A stretch of DNA of 64,000 nucleotides from Molossus alvarezi (Eukaryota; Chordata; Mammalia; Chiroptera; Molossidae): positions 104,487,890-104,551,889 of the forward strand of contig CM073889.1 of assembly GCA_037176705.1 (NCBI GenBank), in the 5' to 3' direction. Position numbers and translations under genes: made by a program. Of this stretch, positions 34,177 to 44,624 are shown in pieces. Under the pieces are notes generated by a model. That model worked only from the letters and a program-made list of their open reading frames with translations, searched no databases and was not told the origin of the DNA. How positions within the stretch are numbered: position 1 is the stretch's first letter; each line of letters starts with the position of its first letter.

Positions 34177-34352
34177 CAGTGGTTCTTAACCAGGGCTTCA
34201 TGTTGGAATCACTTGAGAAGTTGAGAATGTTGATGCCCAGGTCCCATTCCCAGAGATTCTATTTTCATTGGTCTGAGGTTGGACCTAAGCATGTACAGGT
34301 TTATAAAGCTACCCAGGTGATTTCACATGTAGTCATGGTGGGGAACATTTGC
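34177..34352 (+). mobile_element. hAT-Charlie MITE remnant (MER20-like)
   Basis: Starts CAGTGGTTCTTAACC and contains 'ttggaatcacttgagaagtt', 'gatgcccaggtcccattccc', 'agagattctattttcattgg', 'tctgaggttggacctaagca' and 'tacccaggtgatttcaca'. This is the layout of MER20-type elements. The right end is eroded. Confidence 0.65.
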
Positions 34353-34549
34353 TAGACTGACAAAATCAAATTAAGTGGAGAGAGTGGACTAAAATAATGA
34401 TGACAATGAAAACAAAATGTTGGAAATAGGAAATGAAGGAGAAGTTGAGGCTGTTGACACACGATTTCCTCTTATTTCTTTTTAATTCACTGCTGCTATT
34501 GTCTTTTCTTACCTGGTTAATAGTCACTCACCATTTTCAGATCCTCTTC

Positions 34550-34952
34550 CCTAGAACCTATAAATGCTACTTAACAAGGAAAAAGAATATTTGCAGATGT
34601 GATTAAGAATCTAGATATAGGGAGATTCTCCTAAATTATTCAGATGGGCTCTAGATCCGATCACAAGGGCACTTGAAATAGAAAAAGGAGATTTAGCACA
34701 AACAAAAAAGAAGGCAATGTGAAGCTGGAGCAGAGACTGAGGTCATGAGACACAGGAATGCCAGCAGCCACCAGAAGACCAAAGGGAAGGGACAGATTCT
34801 CCACTGGAGTTTATAGAGAGAGTATGGCCCTTCTGATATGTCAAACTGATCTCAGACTTCCAGTCTCCAGAATGATGAGAGAATAAATTTATATTGTTTT
34901 AACTCACCAAGTTTGTGGTAATTTGTTTCAGCAGCCATAGGAAACTAATACA
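34550..34952 (+). repeat. Old interspersed repeat, probably LTR type
   Basis: The order 'ttgcagatgtgattaagaat', 'gcagccaccagaagacc', 'cagattctccactggagttt', 'ctccagaatgatgagagaat', 'caccaagtttgtggtaattt' and 'aggaaactaatacac' is a familiar old mammalian repeat, probably an ERVL-MaLR-like LTR; I am unsure of the name. A related segment in the opposite orientation lies at 42355-42605. Confidence 0.5.
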
Positions 34953-35605
34953 CTTGGATTATGATAATATGACTTTAACTTCTACCTATAAAAATTTTTT
35001 CTAAAGCCAAATGTTTCTAGGTAGTATGAATACAAGACAGCAGGGTATTTCTCTACCTTGACCCTCTCCTGCTCTTTTCAAACTTCAGCCTCTTAAACAT
35101 TCATCCCAAATTGTCCTGGAAATAACTCTGTGTCTCATAAATGCCCTGAGAATTGGCTGCCTGGCTCCTGAATGATTAGTCATTTCCCATCTTTCGTGAT
35201 CCATTTCAATATGGTGATGTCTTGGCTACTGTAGCCCCAATAGGGGACCACAATTATTGCTGAAACCTGCCTATATGAAGGAAGACTAGAGCAAATCAAA
35301 CCCATGATCTGGGCCAGTTGGGGGTGGGGGAGGAGGTGGGGTCCTTTGGATTGCTGCTTTATGATAATTTCCTTGGTTAGACTTAAGAAGTTAGTTTTAA
35401 AAGAACAGTGTAAATTTGAGATAAGACACATTTCAGAAATACTACCCACATATTATGAAAATACTATTAATTTCTCTAAGAAAACAAAAAATGTCACTCT
35501 AATTGTTAAATGATTCATTGTTCTACCTCTCTGATGTGACAATCATGATTCTGTATTCTTTGTTTGGGTTTAAAAATCTATATATTCTTATCTATGCTTA
35601 CTTAC
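34953..35605. other. Unassigned DNA
   Basis: No gene or named repeat is recognised. Confidence 0.3.
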
Positions 35606-35612
35606 TAGATTT

Positions 35613-35868
35613 TTTTTTTTTTAGCTTCACTCAAGGACATTTTTGCACTTTATCTTCAGATAGAGTGGGAGGGAGAGAAGGAGGAAGAGAGAGAAAGAAA
35701 CATCAAGGGAAGAGAGACACATCGACTGGTTGCTACCCACACGACCCCGACAACAACCGGGTCCGGGGACAAACTGCAACCGAGGTACGTGCCCTTAGTG
35801 GGAACTGAACCCGGGGCTCTCTGGACCGCAGGCCGATGCTCTAACCGCTGAGCCAAACTGGCCGGGGC
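35613..35868 (-). mobile_element. VES-type SINE (long-tail form)
   Basis: Minus-strand copy with head ending at 35868, 'acgtacctcggttgcagttt' middle, CT-rich stretch and A-tail. TAGATTT occurs just before the tail (35606-35612) and just after the head (35869-35875). It lies directly next to another copy. Confidence 0.9.
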
Positions 35869-35877
35869 TAGATTTGA

Positions 35878-36144
35878 TTTTTTTTTTTTTTTATCCTCAC
35901 CCGAGGACATTTTCCCATTTTTTTTGTTCAGGTAGAGTGGGAGGGAGAGAGAGGAACAGAGAGAGAGAGAGAGAGAGAGAGAAACATCGATGTGAAAGGA
36001 ACACATCGAGTGGCTGCCACCCGCACGACCGACCAGGGCCGGGGACAAACTGCAACCGAGGTACGTGCCCTTAGCGGGAACCGAACCCGGGTCTCTCAGG
36101 ACCGCAGGTCGACGCTCTAACCGCTGAGCCAAACCGGCCAGGGC
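35878..36144 (-). mobile_element. VES-type SINE (long-tail form), tandem neighbour
   Basis: Minus-strand copy with head ending at 36144 and the full 3' motif 'atgtcctcgggtgaggataa'. A GA run (about 35954-35983) lies in the CT-rich stretch. T-runs flank both sides, so the duplication cannot be placed precisely. Confidence 0.9.
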
Positions 36145-38035
36145 TTTTTTTTTTTTTTAAAGCTCCCTGTGGCCACTTGCAATCCCAAAACAACACATCA
36201 TTTAGGTTTTGCCTGTAATCACAGCTGAAGACCCATATACTGACATGGCAACCATTACTGATAAGTTTTTTTCCTTTTTAATCTTAGGGCTATGTGAATT
36301 TCTTTCACTTCTTATTGAAAAATAGTTCTATTGCTCACTTATCAAGTGAGTTGATCACTCAAAGAACTGCATTTATAGACTGAACTTGTCACTTGTCAAA
36401 GTCCGTCAATCTCTGCATTCTGAAATAATTGACCACGCTGGCTTACGGTATACACGCATGCACATCCGAGAATCAGATCTTTAATAACATCACTGCTAAT
36501 GTTTGTATATGTAATTTCTGTGGTGGTCGTAAGGCATTTTTTTCCTTGAGCTTAAACCTCAAATCACACTAATTCCCATTATTAATTTATTATTCATCCT
36601 TATAATTAATCAAGTAAGTATTTACTGGGCTCTATTGTCTGCCAAAGTCTATAATATCTGGCAATATAAAGAATTCTTACATTGATACTCTATAAAAACC
36701 AAAACTATATTAAAAGAATTGAATAAAGACACTGCTTCTATGTACCTTAAAAATTATAATATATTGTAGACATTGGGTATTCCAACAGTTGAGATAAATG
36801 CTTATTATTTTTTAAATCTGCAGAGACAAAATAAATAATAAAATAGAAAACAAACCGTTATTGTCAGAACTAAACATTATTTTCTTTGCCATCTCACATT
36901 TGCTAATGAAAGACATACTCTGAGAAGATGAGAATGAGCTCACTCATGGGAAGTGTCTCAAATTCCGAGGCGAGATCAAGCTCTGAAAATACAGGGCAGC
37001 GTCAGCGGGGTACATAAGGTGTAGAGAACTCAATACGTGGTCCAAGAAGTGTTGAGAAATGACCCTTAATGAGAGGATTTCTAATCATAGAGTAAACGAG
37101 GAAGAGCTCCATCTTCAATGAAATCCTGGGAAACATGGATTTGGGGGAAAACAATTCAGCCCATAATCCAAGGCAATCTATGCCAGGGATTTTCTTTAAC
37201 AAGGACCCTCTAATTCCTCAAAGTAAAAATATGGTGGGAATATATATGGTAAATGCCTCAGATTAATCTCATTACTGTGATAGTATTTATAAATCAAAGA
37301 GGCCAGATGCCTTGAGATGCCCACAAATGCATTTATAGGGGCAGCAATCTGACCGAGAGTTGTATGCTAGGAAACTTTATAAACTTTTATTAGGTTCCTT
37401 GAATTTAAACTTCTGTCTGCGCTCATTATTACTTTTCCTCTTGGGAAAGTTACACAATGGCTATTTACACAATGTTTAAATACCCAGTTAGTTATTTCCT
37501 GTCGTTCTTCCACATAACCAATTATTTTACTGAATTAAATGCTTTCGAATGGCTGTAACCAGTCGAGTCAGAGACATTTGCCAAGCTTGTTTATAAGTCA
37601 ATTCTTTTGATATCAACCTGGAACAGTAAACAACATGCAAACAGTTTAGGCAGCTTGTGTTTGTAAACTCAGACAGGTTTGAGAAACAGCTGCTTGAATT
37701 TAGTTACAAAATCTTTAAAAATTTGAAAAAAAATTAAGTAAGCCAATTAAATTCAGCGTCATTTTTATAAAAGCACTTTCAAAAACTAAACCCAGAATTT
37801 ATTGTTGTTTCCTTATTAGATGGAAAATAAATAATTGCTCATTTTAGAAAATTATAGCAAAGAAAAGAAGAGACGTTAAACACACCTCTCTTAACACCAT
37901 GAGATACTTGGAGCAATGACAGAGGGGCCAGAGCCTGACATTTATCCTGGGCCAAAGAAGTAGGCTTGTGGGGTATGTATGCTGCATGCACTTTTAATGC
38001 TAATATTAAATAATATTCAAAATAGGTTAAAAACA
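36145..38035. other. Unassigned AT-rich DNA
   Basis: No gene is seen. A short antisense L2-like patch (about 36585-36680: 'aagtatttactgggctctat', 'tgtctgccaaagtc') is possible. Confidence 0.35.
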
Positions 38036-38562
38036 ATATGCACCCACTCCTAGATATTTGCCCAAATGAAATAAAAACTGTAGCTTCTACAAAAATCTAT
38101 CCATGAAATATTTATAGTGTCTTTGTTCTTAATCAGCCAAACTGGAAACAACCCAGATATCCCTCAACTGGAAATGGATAAACAGTGGTGTATCCACACA
38201 GTAGAATACTGTTTAGCCATAAAAACCAACTGTCAGTATATACAGCATGGATGAATCTCAAACACATACTGCTAAATGAAATAAGTCAGACTGAAAAGGT
38301 TACATACGATGATTCCATTTATATGATATTCTGGAAAAGGTAAGACTATAGGGAGAGAAACAGATTAGTGAGTGCTGAGAAGTTAAAGGTTGGGGGAAAT
38401 TTGACCACAAAGGCTGTGGGAATACTTCCAGGGTGCGGGCATGATAGAATTGTGTTGTATTTTGATTATATTGTTTCCATGACTCTATGCATTATCAAAC
38501 TCATAGAACAGTACATCAAAAAGAATGAATTTTACCATGTGTAAATTAGAAACAAATCTAAA
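38036..38562 (+). repeat. Old L1 3' end remnant
   Basis: The sense strand shows the end of ORF2 and the 3' UTR of an old L1: 'caaactggaaacaacccaga', 'aatggataaacagtggtgta', 'acacagtagaatactgttta', 'gccataaaaaccaactgt', 'aaatgaaataagtcagactg' and 'atagaattgtgttgtatttt'. It is diverged with no open frame. Confidence 0.8.
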
Positions 38563-38721
38563 ACATATTTGCATATGAGTGTATATTACAGGATTGTCTT
38601 TGTGTTTTGTTTATATATGGATGATATCTGTAATATACATCATAAAATGCACACAGTGATGCATGCTTATACATGCATATAAACCATGTAAGCAGTGTAC
38701 AAGGAACTGTTCTAAGGATAA

Positions 38722-38735
38722 AGATTAGAGATCCC
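38722..38735. repeat. Target-site duplication, left copy (VES at 38736)
   Basis: AGATTAGAGATCCC is repeated exactly at 38988-39001 after the A-tail. Confidence 0.97.
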
Positions 38736-38987
38736 GCCCTGGCCGGTTTGGCTCAGCGGTTAGAGCATCGGCCTGCGGTCCAGAGAGACCCGGGTTCGGT
38801 TCCCGCTAAGGGCACGTACCTCGGTTGCAGTTTGTCCCCGGCCCTGGTTGGTTGTGCGGGTGGCGACCACTCGATGTGTCCCTTTCACATCGATGTTTCT
38901 CTCTCTCTGTTCCTCTCTCTCCTTCCCACTCTACCTGAACAAAAAATGGAAAAATGTCCTCGGGTGAGGATGATAAAAAAAAAAAAA
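38736..38987 (+). mobile_element. VES-type SINE, complete and young (long-tail form)
   Basis: 252 bases from GCCCTGGCCGGTTTGGCTCA through a B-box-like GGTTCGGTTCC (38793-38803), 'acgtacctcggttgcagttt', 'gtgtccctttcacatcgatg', CT-rich stretch, 'gtcctcgggtgaggat' and an A-tail. Exact 14-base duplications bound it. This is the cleanest copy in the window and a good reference for this subfamily. Confidence 0.96.
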
Positions 38988-39086
38988 AGATTAGAGATCC
39001 CAAGGTGGAAGGGACTCTCGATTTTCACTGTACATATTCTTATATTGTTTAAAATATTTACCATATTACTATAGTAATTTTCTATT

Positions 39087-39347
39087 TTCTTTTTTTTTTT
39101 TGTTAATCCCCGCCCGAGGATATTTTATTCCATTGATATTTTAGAGAGAGTAGAAGGAAGAGAAGGGGTGGGAGAGAGAGAAACATCGATGTGAGAGAGA
39201 CATATAGATTGGCTGACTCCCACACACGCCCCAACAGGGGCCAGGGTCAAACCTGCAAGCCAAGTACTTGCCCTTGACTAGGAATAGAACCCATGACCCT
39301 TTTGTGCATGGGCAAATGCTCTAACCACTGAGCACACCAACCCGGGC
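39087..39347 (-). mobile_element. VES-related SINE, older intermediate form
   Basis: Minus-strand head ends at 39347. The 3' end has the 'tcctcgggcggggattaac' motif of the long-tail form, while the middle ('caagtacttggcttgcaggt', 'tgaccctggcccctgttggg') differs from both main types. AGTAATTTTC and AGTACTTTTC are likely flanks. Confidence 0.8.
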
Positions 39348-39384
39348 AGTACTTTTCAATTAAAAAACACTAAACTAGTTTTAT

Positions 39385-39440
39385 ACCCCACATATGTGTG
39401 AAATCATGTGTTTTTTTTTACTTTTTCTGTCTGAAAATTA
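39385..39440 (-). repeat. Short old L1 fragment
   Basis: 'catatgtgtgaaatcatgtg' followed by 'ctttttctgtctga' matches the antisense of the end of L1 ORF2. The fragment is very short. Confidence 0.4.
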
Positions 39441-39509
39441 ACCAATGTCACCCCAATAAATTTAATCAAATCAAATGTTTCCAAAAAACACTAATCTAAA
39501 AAATATATA

Positions 39510-39636
39510 CAGGGGTAGACAAAGGTAGATTTATAGTTGTTCATACAAAAAATAATACAGTAATTAATAAACAATAATACAAGAATAAACTGTTTCACAT
39601 ACTCGCCACTATAAAACCTACTTTTGCCAACCCCTG
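39510..39636 (+). mobile_element. Mariner-type MITE
   Basis: 127 bases from CAGGGGTAGACAAAGGTAG to the inverted CCTACTTTTGCCAACCCCTG, with TA outside each end (39508-39509 and 39637-39638). Its interior (TTGTTCATA, AATAATACAGTAATTAATAA, ACAAGAATAAACT) matches 27677-27805, so they belong to one family. Confidence 0.9.
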
Positions 39637-39638
39637 TA

Positions 39639-40794
39639 TAAAACATTTGGGGGTTGCAAGTTTGGCGACTTTTTCAGTAAATTTTCCCTTCTGACTAGAC
39701 AAACTAAGCATCCTCTGTCCTTGAGCATGGGAATAATTAGGTTACGGGAAGGTTCTGTAAGTTACTAGGCGGTAAAAGCTGTCGGAACACTGCGGGTGCA
39801 CGTTCCCCTTCCACAGGAGGTTCTGACAGTTACCCCCTGGTGGGCAGTGCAGGCCAAAATCAATGCAGGCAGGAGCAGCAGGCTTTCCCGTGGTGGAAAC
39901 AGCCTCGGTCTCTTCAGCACAACTTTGGAAGAAAAAAAGGACTCAAAAAATAAAGGAGCTTCGTGCCTACAATGCCCAGGATGGTTGCCAGCTAAACCTT
40001 TATCTATAAAGGACATCTATGAAACTTTCCATTTAAACTGCCAACGAACATATTCCAGATGTCGAATGAACGTGTCCTCCAGCAAGCTTTAAGCAGCGTG
40101 CTTTACACCAACAGGGCTCTCCTAAGTCTCTAATGACTGAGCACAGCAACGGCCTTGTCCTCCGGGTTATCCAGGATGCAAGGGAACAGGACCACCTCAC
40201 CGATGATGCATCTCAGACAGCCAATGAGCTCCATGGTGTTACGAGAAGAGCATACTAGAACAATATCTAAATAAAAATAACATAAAGATGAGATTGTTTT
40301 TTTTAATCGACATATCTGAAAGTATGTGTATAAGAATGACTATAAATTTCCAGAGTGTTCTATGTTCCCTTGATTATTTCAAGGGGAAATTTCTATTGTA
40401 TTCTGCCTATCTTTTCGTCAAAGGAGACTGGGTTTATACAGTAAGCAGGTAGGAAAACAGCTGAGCAATCCAGTGTGAAAAGGGAGCTATGGTTGTATGG
40501 GAACTTATCTGCCTAACATCCTAGAAGCTCTTTTTGAGAATTTTGCTAGTTAAAACATGATGCTCGAAACTTGAAAATTTTTTTTACTAATTTTATGTTT
40601 ATTTTAACCTTTGATTGAGAAGTTTAATTTTCACACTGAAGAGTACATGGAATATAAATGAAGAGCTTCATATTATTAGAATTTATCAGATGATTTGTAC
40701 TGCATATATTTCTCCAAATATTTGCCTATTTCAAGTTTACAAGATGTTCTTCTATGTCTGCTTTGAGAACCGCTATAGTTTTAGATTTTATGTT
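39639..40794. other. Unassigned DNA
   Basis: No gene is supported. 39765-40092 holds open frames on both strands without recognisable domains. Confidence 0.3.
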
Positions 40795-41829
40795 GAATAT
40801 TATCAAGTTTATGGACATAGAATTATTCATAGTATTCCTTAATTATTATTTTAATGTACATGAGATCTGTAATGATATTCCTTCTTTTATTTTTGATATT
40901 AATAACTTGTGTTCTCTCTCTCTTTTTTATTAGTTAGTCTGGCTAGAGCTTTATCAATTCCATTGATTTTTTCAAAGAGCTAGCTTTTGGGTTTATTAAT
41001 TTTATTGATTTTTCTTATATTGATAACCTATTTTTAATTTCACTGATTTCTCCTCTATTTCTTTTTGTTGTTGTTTACTCAGAATTTAATTTCCTCTCTT
41101 TTTTCTAGTTCCTAAGGTAAAATCTTAGATTATTGATTTTAGATTTTTCTTCTCATTAATATATTTGTTTATTGCTATAAATTTCCCTCTAAGCTCTGCT
41201 GTAGTTGAATCCCACAAATATTTATAAGCTATGTCTTCATTTTCATTTAGTTGAAAATATTTTTTAAATCTCTTGAGATTTCTTCTTTGACTCATATTAT
41301 TAAAAAGTGTGTTATTTAATCTCCAAGTATTTTTGTATTTTCTAGCTATCTTTCTGCTATTGGTTTCTAGTTTAATTCCATCATAGTCTGAGAGCAGACA
41401 TTGTATGATTTCTTTTCTTTTAAATGTGTTAAAATGTGTCTTATGGCCCAGATGAATGTTCCATGTGAGCTTAAGAAGAACATGTATTATGCTGTTGCTG
41501 AATGAAGTAGTCTATAAATGTCTATTATACCCAATTGATTGGTGGTGTTCTTGAGTTAAACTATGGCCTTACTGATTTTCTACTGGTTGGATATGTCCAA
41601 TTCTGAAAGAGGGGTATTGATGTCTCCAAAAATAACAGTGAATTAATCTCTTTCTCCTTGTAGATCTATTAATTTTTTGCTCATATATTTTGATGCTTTT
41701 AGGCACATTCATAATTAGGGCTGTTACATTGTCTTGGAGAACTGACTACCTTATAATTATGTAAAGCTCCTCTTTATTCCTAATCAGGGACCATATGCCT
41801 GTGTATGATTTTAATTGTGAAAATGCGTT
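40795..41829 (-). repeat. Old L1 ORF2 fragment, antisense
   Basis: The plus strand carries the antisense of old L1 ORF2 between endonuclease and reverse transcriptase: 'gagatctgtaatgatattcc', 'gtctggctagagctttatca', 'tttcaaagagctagcttttg', 'ctcctctatttctttttgtt', 'aagctctgctgtagttgaat' and 'ccaagtatttttgtattttc'. It is decayed. Confidence 0.75.
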
Positions 41830-41858
41830 GAGCCCTGTCCAGTTTGGCTCAGCGGTGG
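41830..41858 (+). mobile_element. VES SINE head fragment only
   Basis: About 29 bases with GCCCTGTCCAGTTTGGCTCA and GCGG, the first bases of a VES head, then an abrupt switch into antisense L1 sequence. No tail and no clear duplication are present. Confidence 0.7.
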
Positions 41859-42020
41859 TGAGATTTGCTTTATGAACTAGTTTGTGGTCAATTTTTATAA
41901 ATATTCTCTGTGCTGTGGGGGAAAAAAAATGTATTCTGCAGTTGAGTGGAATGTTCTATTTGGTTCATTTTGGTAATCTTGCTCTTTAAATAATTTGTGT
42001 CTTTTATCTATTGAGAACAG
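41859..42020 (-). repeat. Old L1 ORF2 fragment, antisense, second copy of a region
   Basis: 'gatttgctttatgaactagt', 'tgtattctgcagttgagtgg' and 'aatgttctatttgg' are antisense L1 ORF2 and overlap the part already present around 41440-41520. It is therefore a separate L1 piece, or a piece duplicated at the junction. Confidence 0.65.
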
Positions 42021-42067
42021 GGTGCTTAAAATATTTTATTATAATTAAGTCACTCCTATTTTTGCTT

Positions 42068-42070
<3 letters not shown>

Positions 42071-42098
<28 letters not shown>
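42071..42098. repeat. GT dinucleotide microsatellite
   Basis: An uninterrupted GT run of about 13 units. Confidence 0.95.
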
Positions 42099-42104
<6 letters not shown>

Positions 42105-42304
42105 CAATTGTATTTTTCTGATACTCTAGTCAATAAAAGAATAATACTTTTGTCAGATTTATTACCTTAAGTTTGGTGTGTAGCTTTCTTCTTCTTCTCC
42201 TGGATTTGATATGAGACCACATGTTTCAAAATCACTTAATATCACCAAGGAAATACTGAGGGAAGAGAGTATGAAGCCACATTCTTATTATGATAATACA
42301 TAGC

Positions 42305-42349
42305 TACCAGTAACTCAACGAAACTGGCCAGGGCATACCAGTAACTCAA
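42305..42349 (-). mobile_element. 17-base VES head remnant between exact 14-base repeats
   Basis: TACCAGTAACTCAA occurs at 42305-42318 and again at 42336-42349. Between them are only 17 bases, CGAAACTGGCCAGGGCA, which is the antisense of the first bases of a VES head. It looks like a SINE insertion that lost nearly its whole body while keeping both duplications. Confidence 0.8.
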
Positions 42350-42354
42350 TTACA

Positions 42355-42605
42355 TGCTTCATTCCTTTATTATTTAGTTATTACTGTATAACAAATCACT
42401 TCCAATTGTAGTATCATAAACTAATAAGCTTTAGTAATTATGGATCAGTAGGTCTCTTGCACAATTACTGTGATTTTAACCAGGCTCACCCACACATCTG
42501 CTGTCAGCTGGCTAGTTAGTCTTAAGGACGACCAGGTCTTGTCTCCATATACTCTCATTCTCTAGCTGACTTGTTTTGTGTCAGTACCAGAGGTTCAAAG
42601 AGAAG
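42355..42605 (-). repeat. Old interspersed repeat, probably LTR type
   Basis: 'ttactgtataacaaatcact', 'tcataaactaataagctttag', 'aggctcacccacacatctgc' and 'accaggtcttgtctccatat' look like the diverged reverse orientation of the repeat at 34550-34952. Confidence 0.4.
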
Positions 42606-42610
42606 TTGGA

Positions 42611-42850
42611 AATAGGACTCATCCATAAAAAAGAATTAAATCTTGCCACCTACAACATGAGTGGACCTAGAAGGTATTGTGCTGAGTGAAAAAGTCAGAG
42701 AAAGACAAATACCATATGATTTCAATTGTATGTGGAATTTATAAAATAAAATAAACAAGCAGTACAGAAAGAGACTCAAAGATACAGAGAACATTTTGAT
42801 GGTTGCCAGATGGGAGGTGGTTGAGGGGATGGTTTAAAAAGGTGAAGGGG
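42611..42850 (+). repeat. Older L1 3' region, left half (host of nested L1)
   Basis: 'tgccacctacaacatgagtg', 'gtattgtgctgagtgaaaaa', 'gagaaagacaaataccatat' and 'gatggttgccagatgggagg' match the end of ORF2 and the 3' UTR of an older L1. The sequence resumes at 48878 after the nested element. Confidence 0.75.
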
Positions 42851-43694
42851 GGATTCAAAAATGACAACAGAGTGAATGGAACTACACAGACCATCTCCCA
42901 GGACCAAACTAGAATTGTAACTAAAATAAAGACAAATCATTGGGGGAAAGCAGCTGGAGAGGATCCAAATAACAGTAAAAAAGGACACTGAATTGAGCCT
43001 GGTAGGATCTGTGGAAGTGTGAGAGGGTGGGCTGGGAGCCCATGGACAGCAGCTGTTTTAGTTGTGAGCAGCTCCCTCATGGTTAAAATCCCAAGTAGCT
43101 CCACGGCACAGAAGGCCAGGACAGAGCACTAAATTAGCTACAGCCACTCACCTTGGGCTCCGGCAGAGAGAGAACAGACTGGACTGGAACAGTGTGGACA
43201 CTCTGAAGCTTGGAAAGCTGGGAGGACATTGGGAGTTTTGCATTTAGTCACTCCATCATAGGATTGTAGCCATATTACTCAAAGAGCCCCTTCCCAGAGC
43301 CCCAGGAAGAAGCAACAGCCCATCCCTCAGAAATTTAACTCCACTCAGCTGGACCAGAAAAATGCAAATTGAGGCTCATTAACAGCCAGCATCTGCCCCA
43401 CCCTCTGGAAACCCTCTTACTCTGAACACCTGAGGAATTTTTTTATTCAGCTGGGGGCTAAAACCCTAGATTTATCAAGTAACTGAGACTAATAGCCTCC
43501 AGGCAAAACGCTAGAGGATAAATTAACCTTTCCTGGGCTTGCAACTCTACCCAGGAAAGTAAGACTTGACAGTGGTGTTTAATGTGGGTTCTCCCACACT
43601 CATCTGAACAAAGTAGAGGGAGCCACAAACAGTGGAACACCAACACCCACAGAAAAAAAATTGCCAGGCTCCAAAACCCACTGAGATAGCCAAA

Positions 43695-44575
43695 TTGGTG
43701 AAACAAAGAAACAAATACCAAATAAAAGAACAAGAGAACTCTACTGAAGATGAGATAAATGAAATGCACTTGAGCAAGTTATCTGAGGTAGGCTTCACAC
43801 TGATGATAATAAGGAAGCTCAACAGCATGAGTAAAAGGCACAGCACCATGAGTAAAGATATAAAAACATTGAACACCAACCAATTAGAAATGAAGAATGA
43901 CATAGCAAAAATAAAGAACACATTGGAAAGAATAACCAGCAGAGTAGAGGAAGCTGAGGACCGAATCAGTGTATTAGAAGACAGGGTAGAAAAAAAATCA
44001 TCCAATCAGAAATCCAAAAAAAAAAAAAAAAATTAAAAAATAGGAAGACAGCATAAGACAACTGTGGGACGACCGAAAATGTAACAACATATGAATCATA
44101 GGAGTTCCAGAAGAAGAAGAAAATTAGCCAGGGTTAGAGGATATATTCTAAGAAATAGTGACAGAAAACTTCTCTAATTTGGTAAAGGAAGAAGGCATTC
44201 AAGTTCAAGAAGCACAGAGAGGCCCCAGTAAGAAGAACCCAAACAGGCCCAAACCAAGACACATAATAATTAAAATGCCAAAAATTAAAAACAAAGAGAG
44301 AATCCTAAAGGAAGCAAGAGCTAAGCAACAGGTTACCTACAAAGAAACCCCCATAAGGCTATCAGCTGACTTCTCAACAGAAACACTACACAGGCCAGAA
44401 AGGAATGGCATGAAGTAATCAAGGTAATAAAGAACAAGGATCTGAACCCAAGACTACTCTATCCAGCAAGGCTTTCATTCAAAATAGAAGGTGAAATAAA
44501 ATCTTCCCAGAGAAAAAAAGCCTAAGGGACTATATTAGCACCAAACCAGCACTGCAAGAAATGTTAAAGGACAAC
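43695..44575 (+). pseudogene. L1 ORF1 relic
   Basis: Equivalent of the intact ORF1, with the ATG changed to TTG (ATTGGTGAAAC context). The coiled-coil part is partly open to about 44036, where an A-run and frameshift follow; the C-terminal domain is disrupted. A duplicated 'agcatgagtaaaggcacagc' segment around 43826-43860 lengthens the coiled coil. Confidence 0.85.
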
Positions 44576-44624
44576 TGTAATTAGTAGAAGAAATAGAAAG
44601 AAAAATATAACCACTAAACAAAAA

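Noticed and set aside
38736..38810. tRNA-like sequence with A-box and B-box
   Set aside because: It is the head of a VES SINE with a SINE body, A-tail and target-site duplication, not a tRNA gene. The same applies to the other SINE heads in the window.
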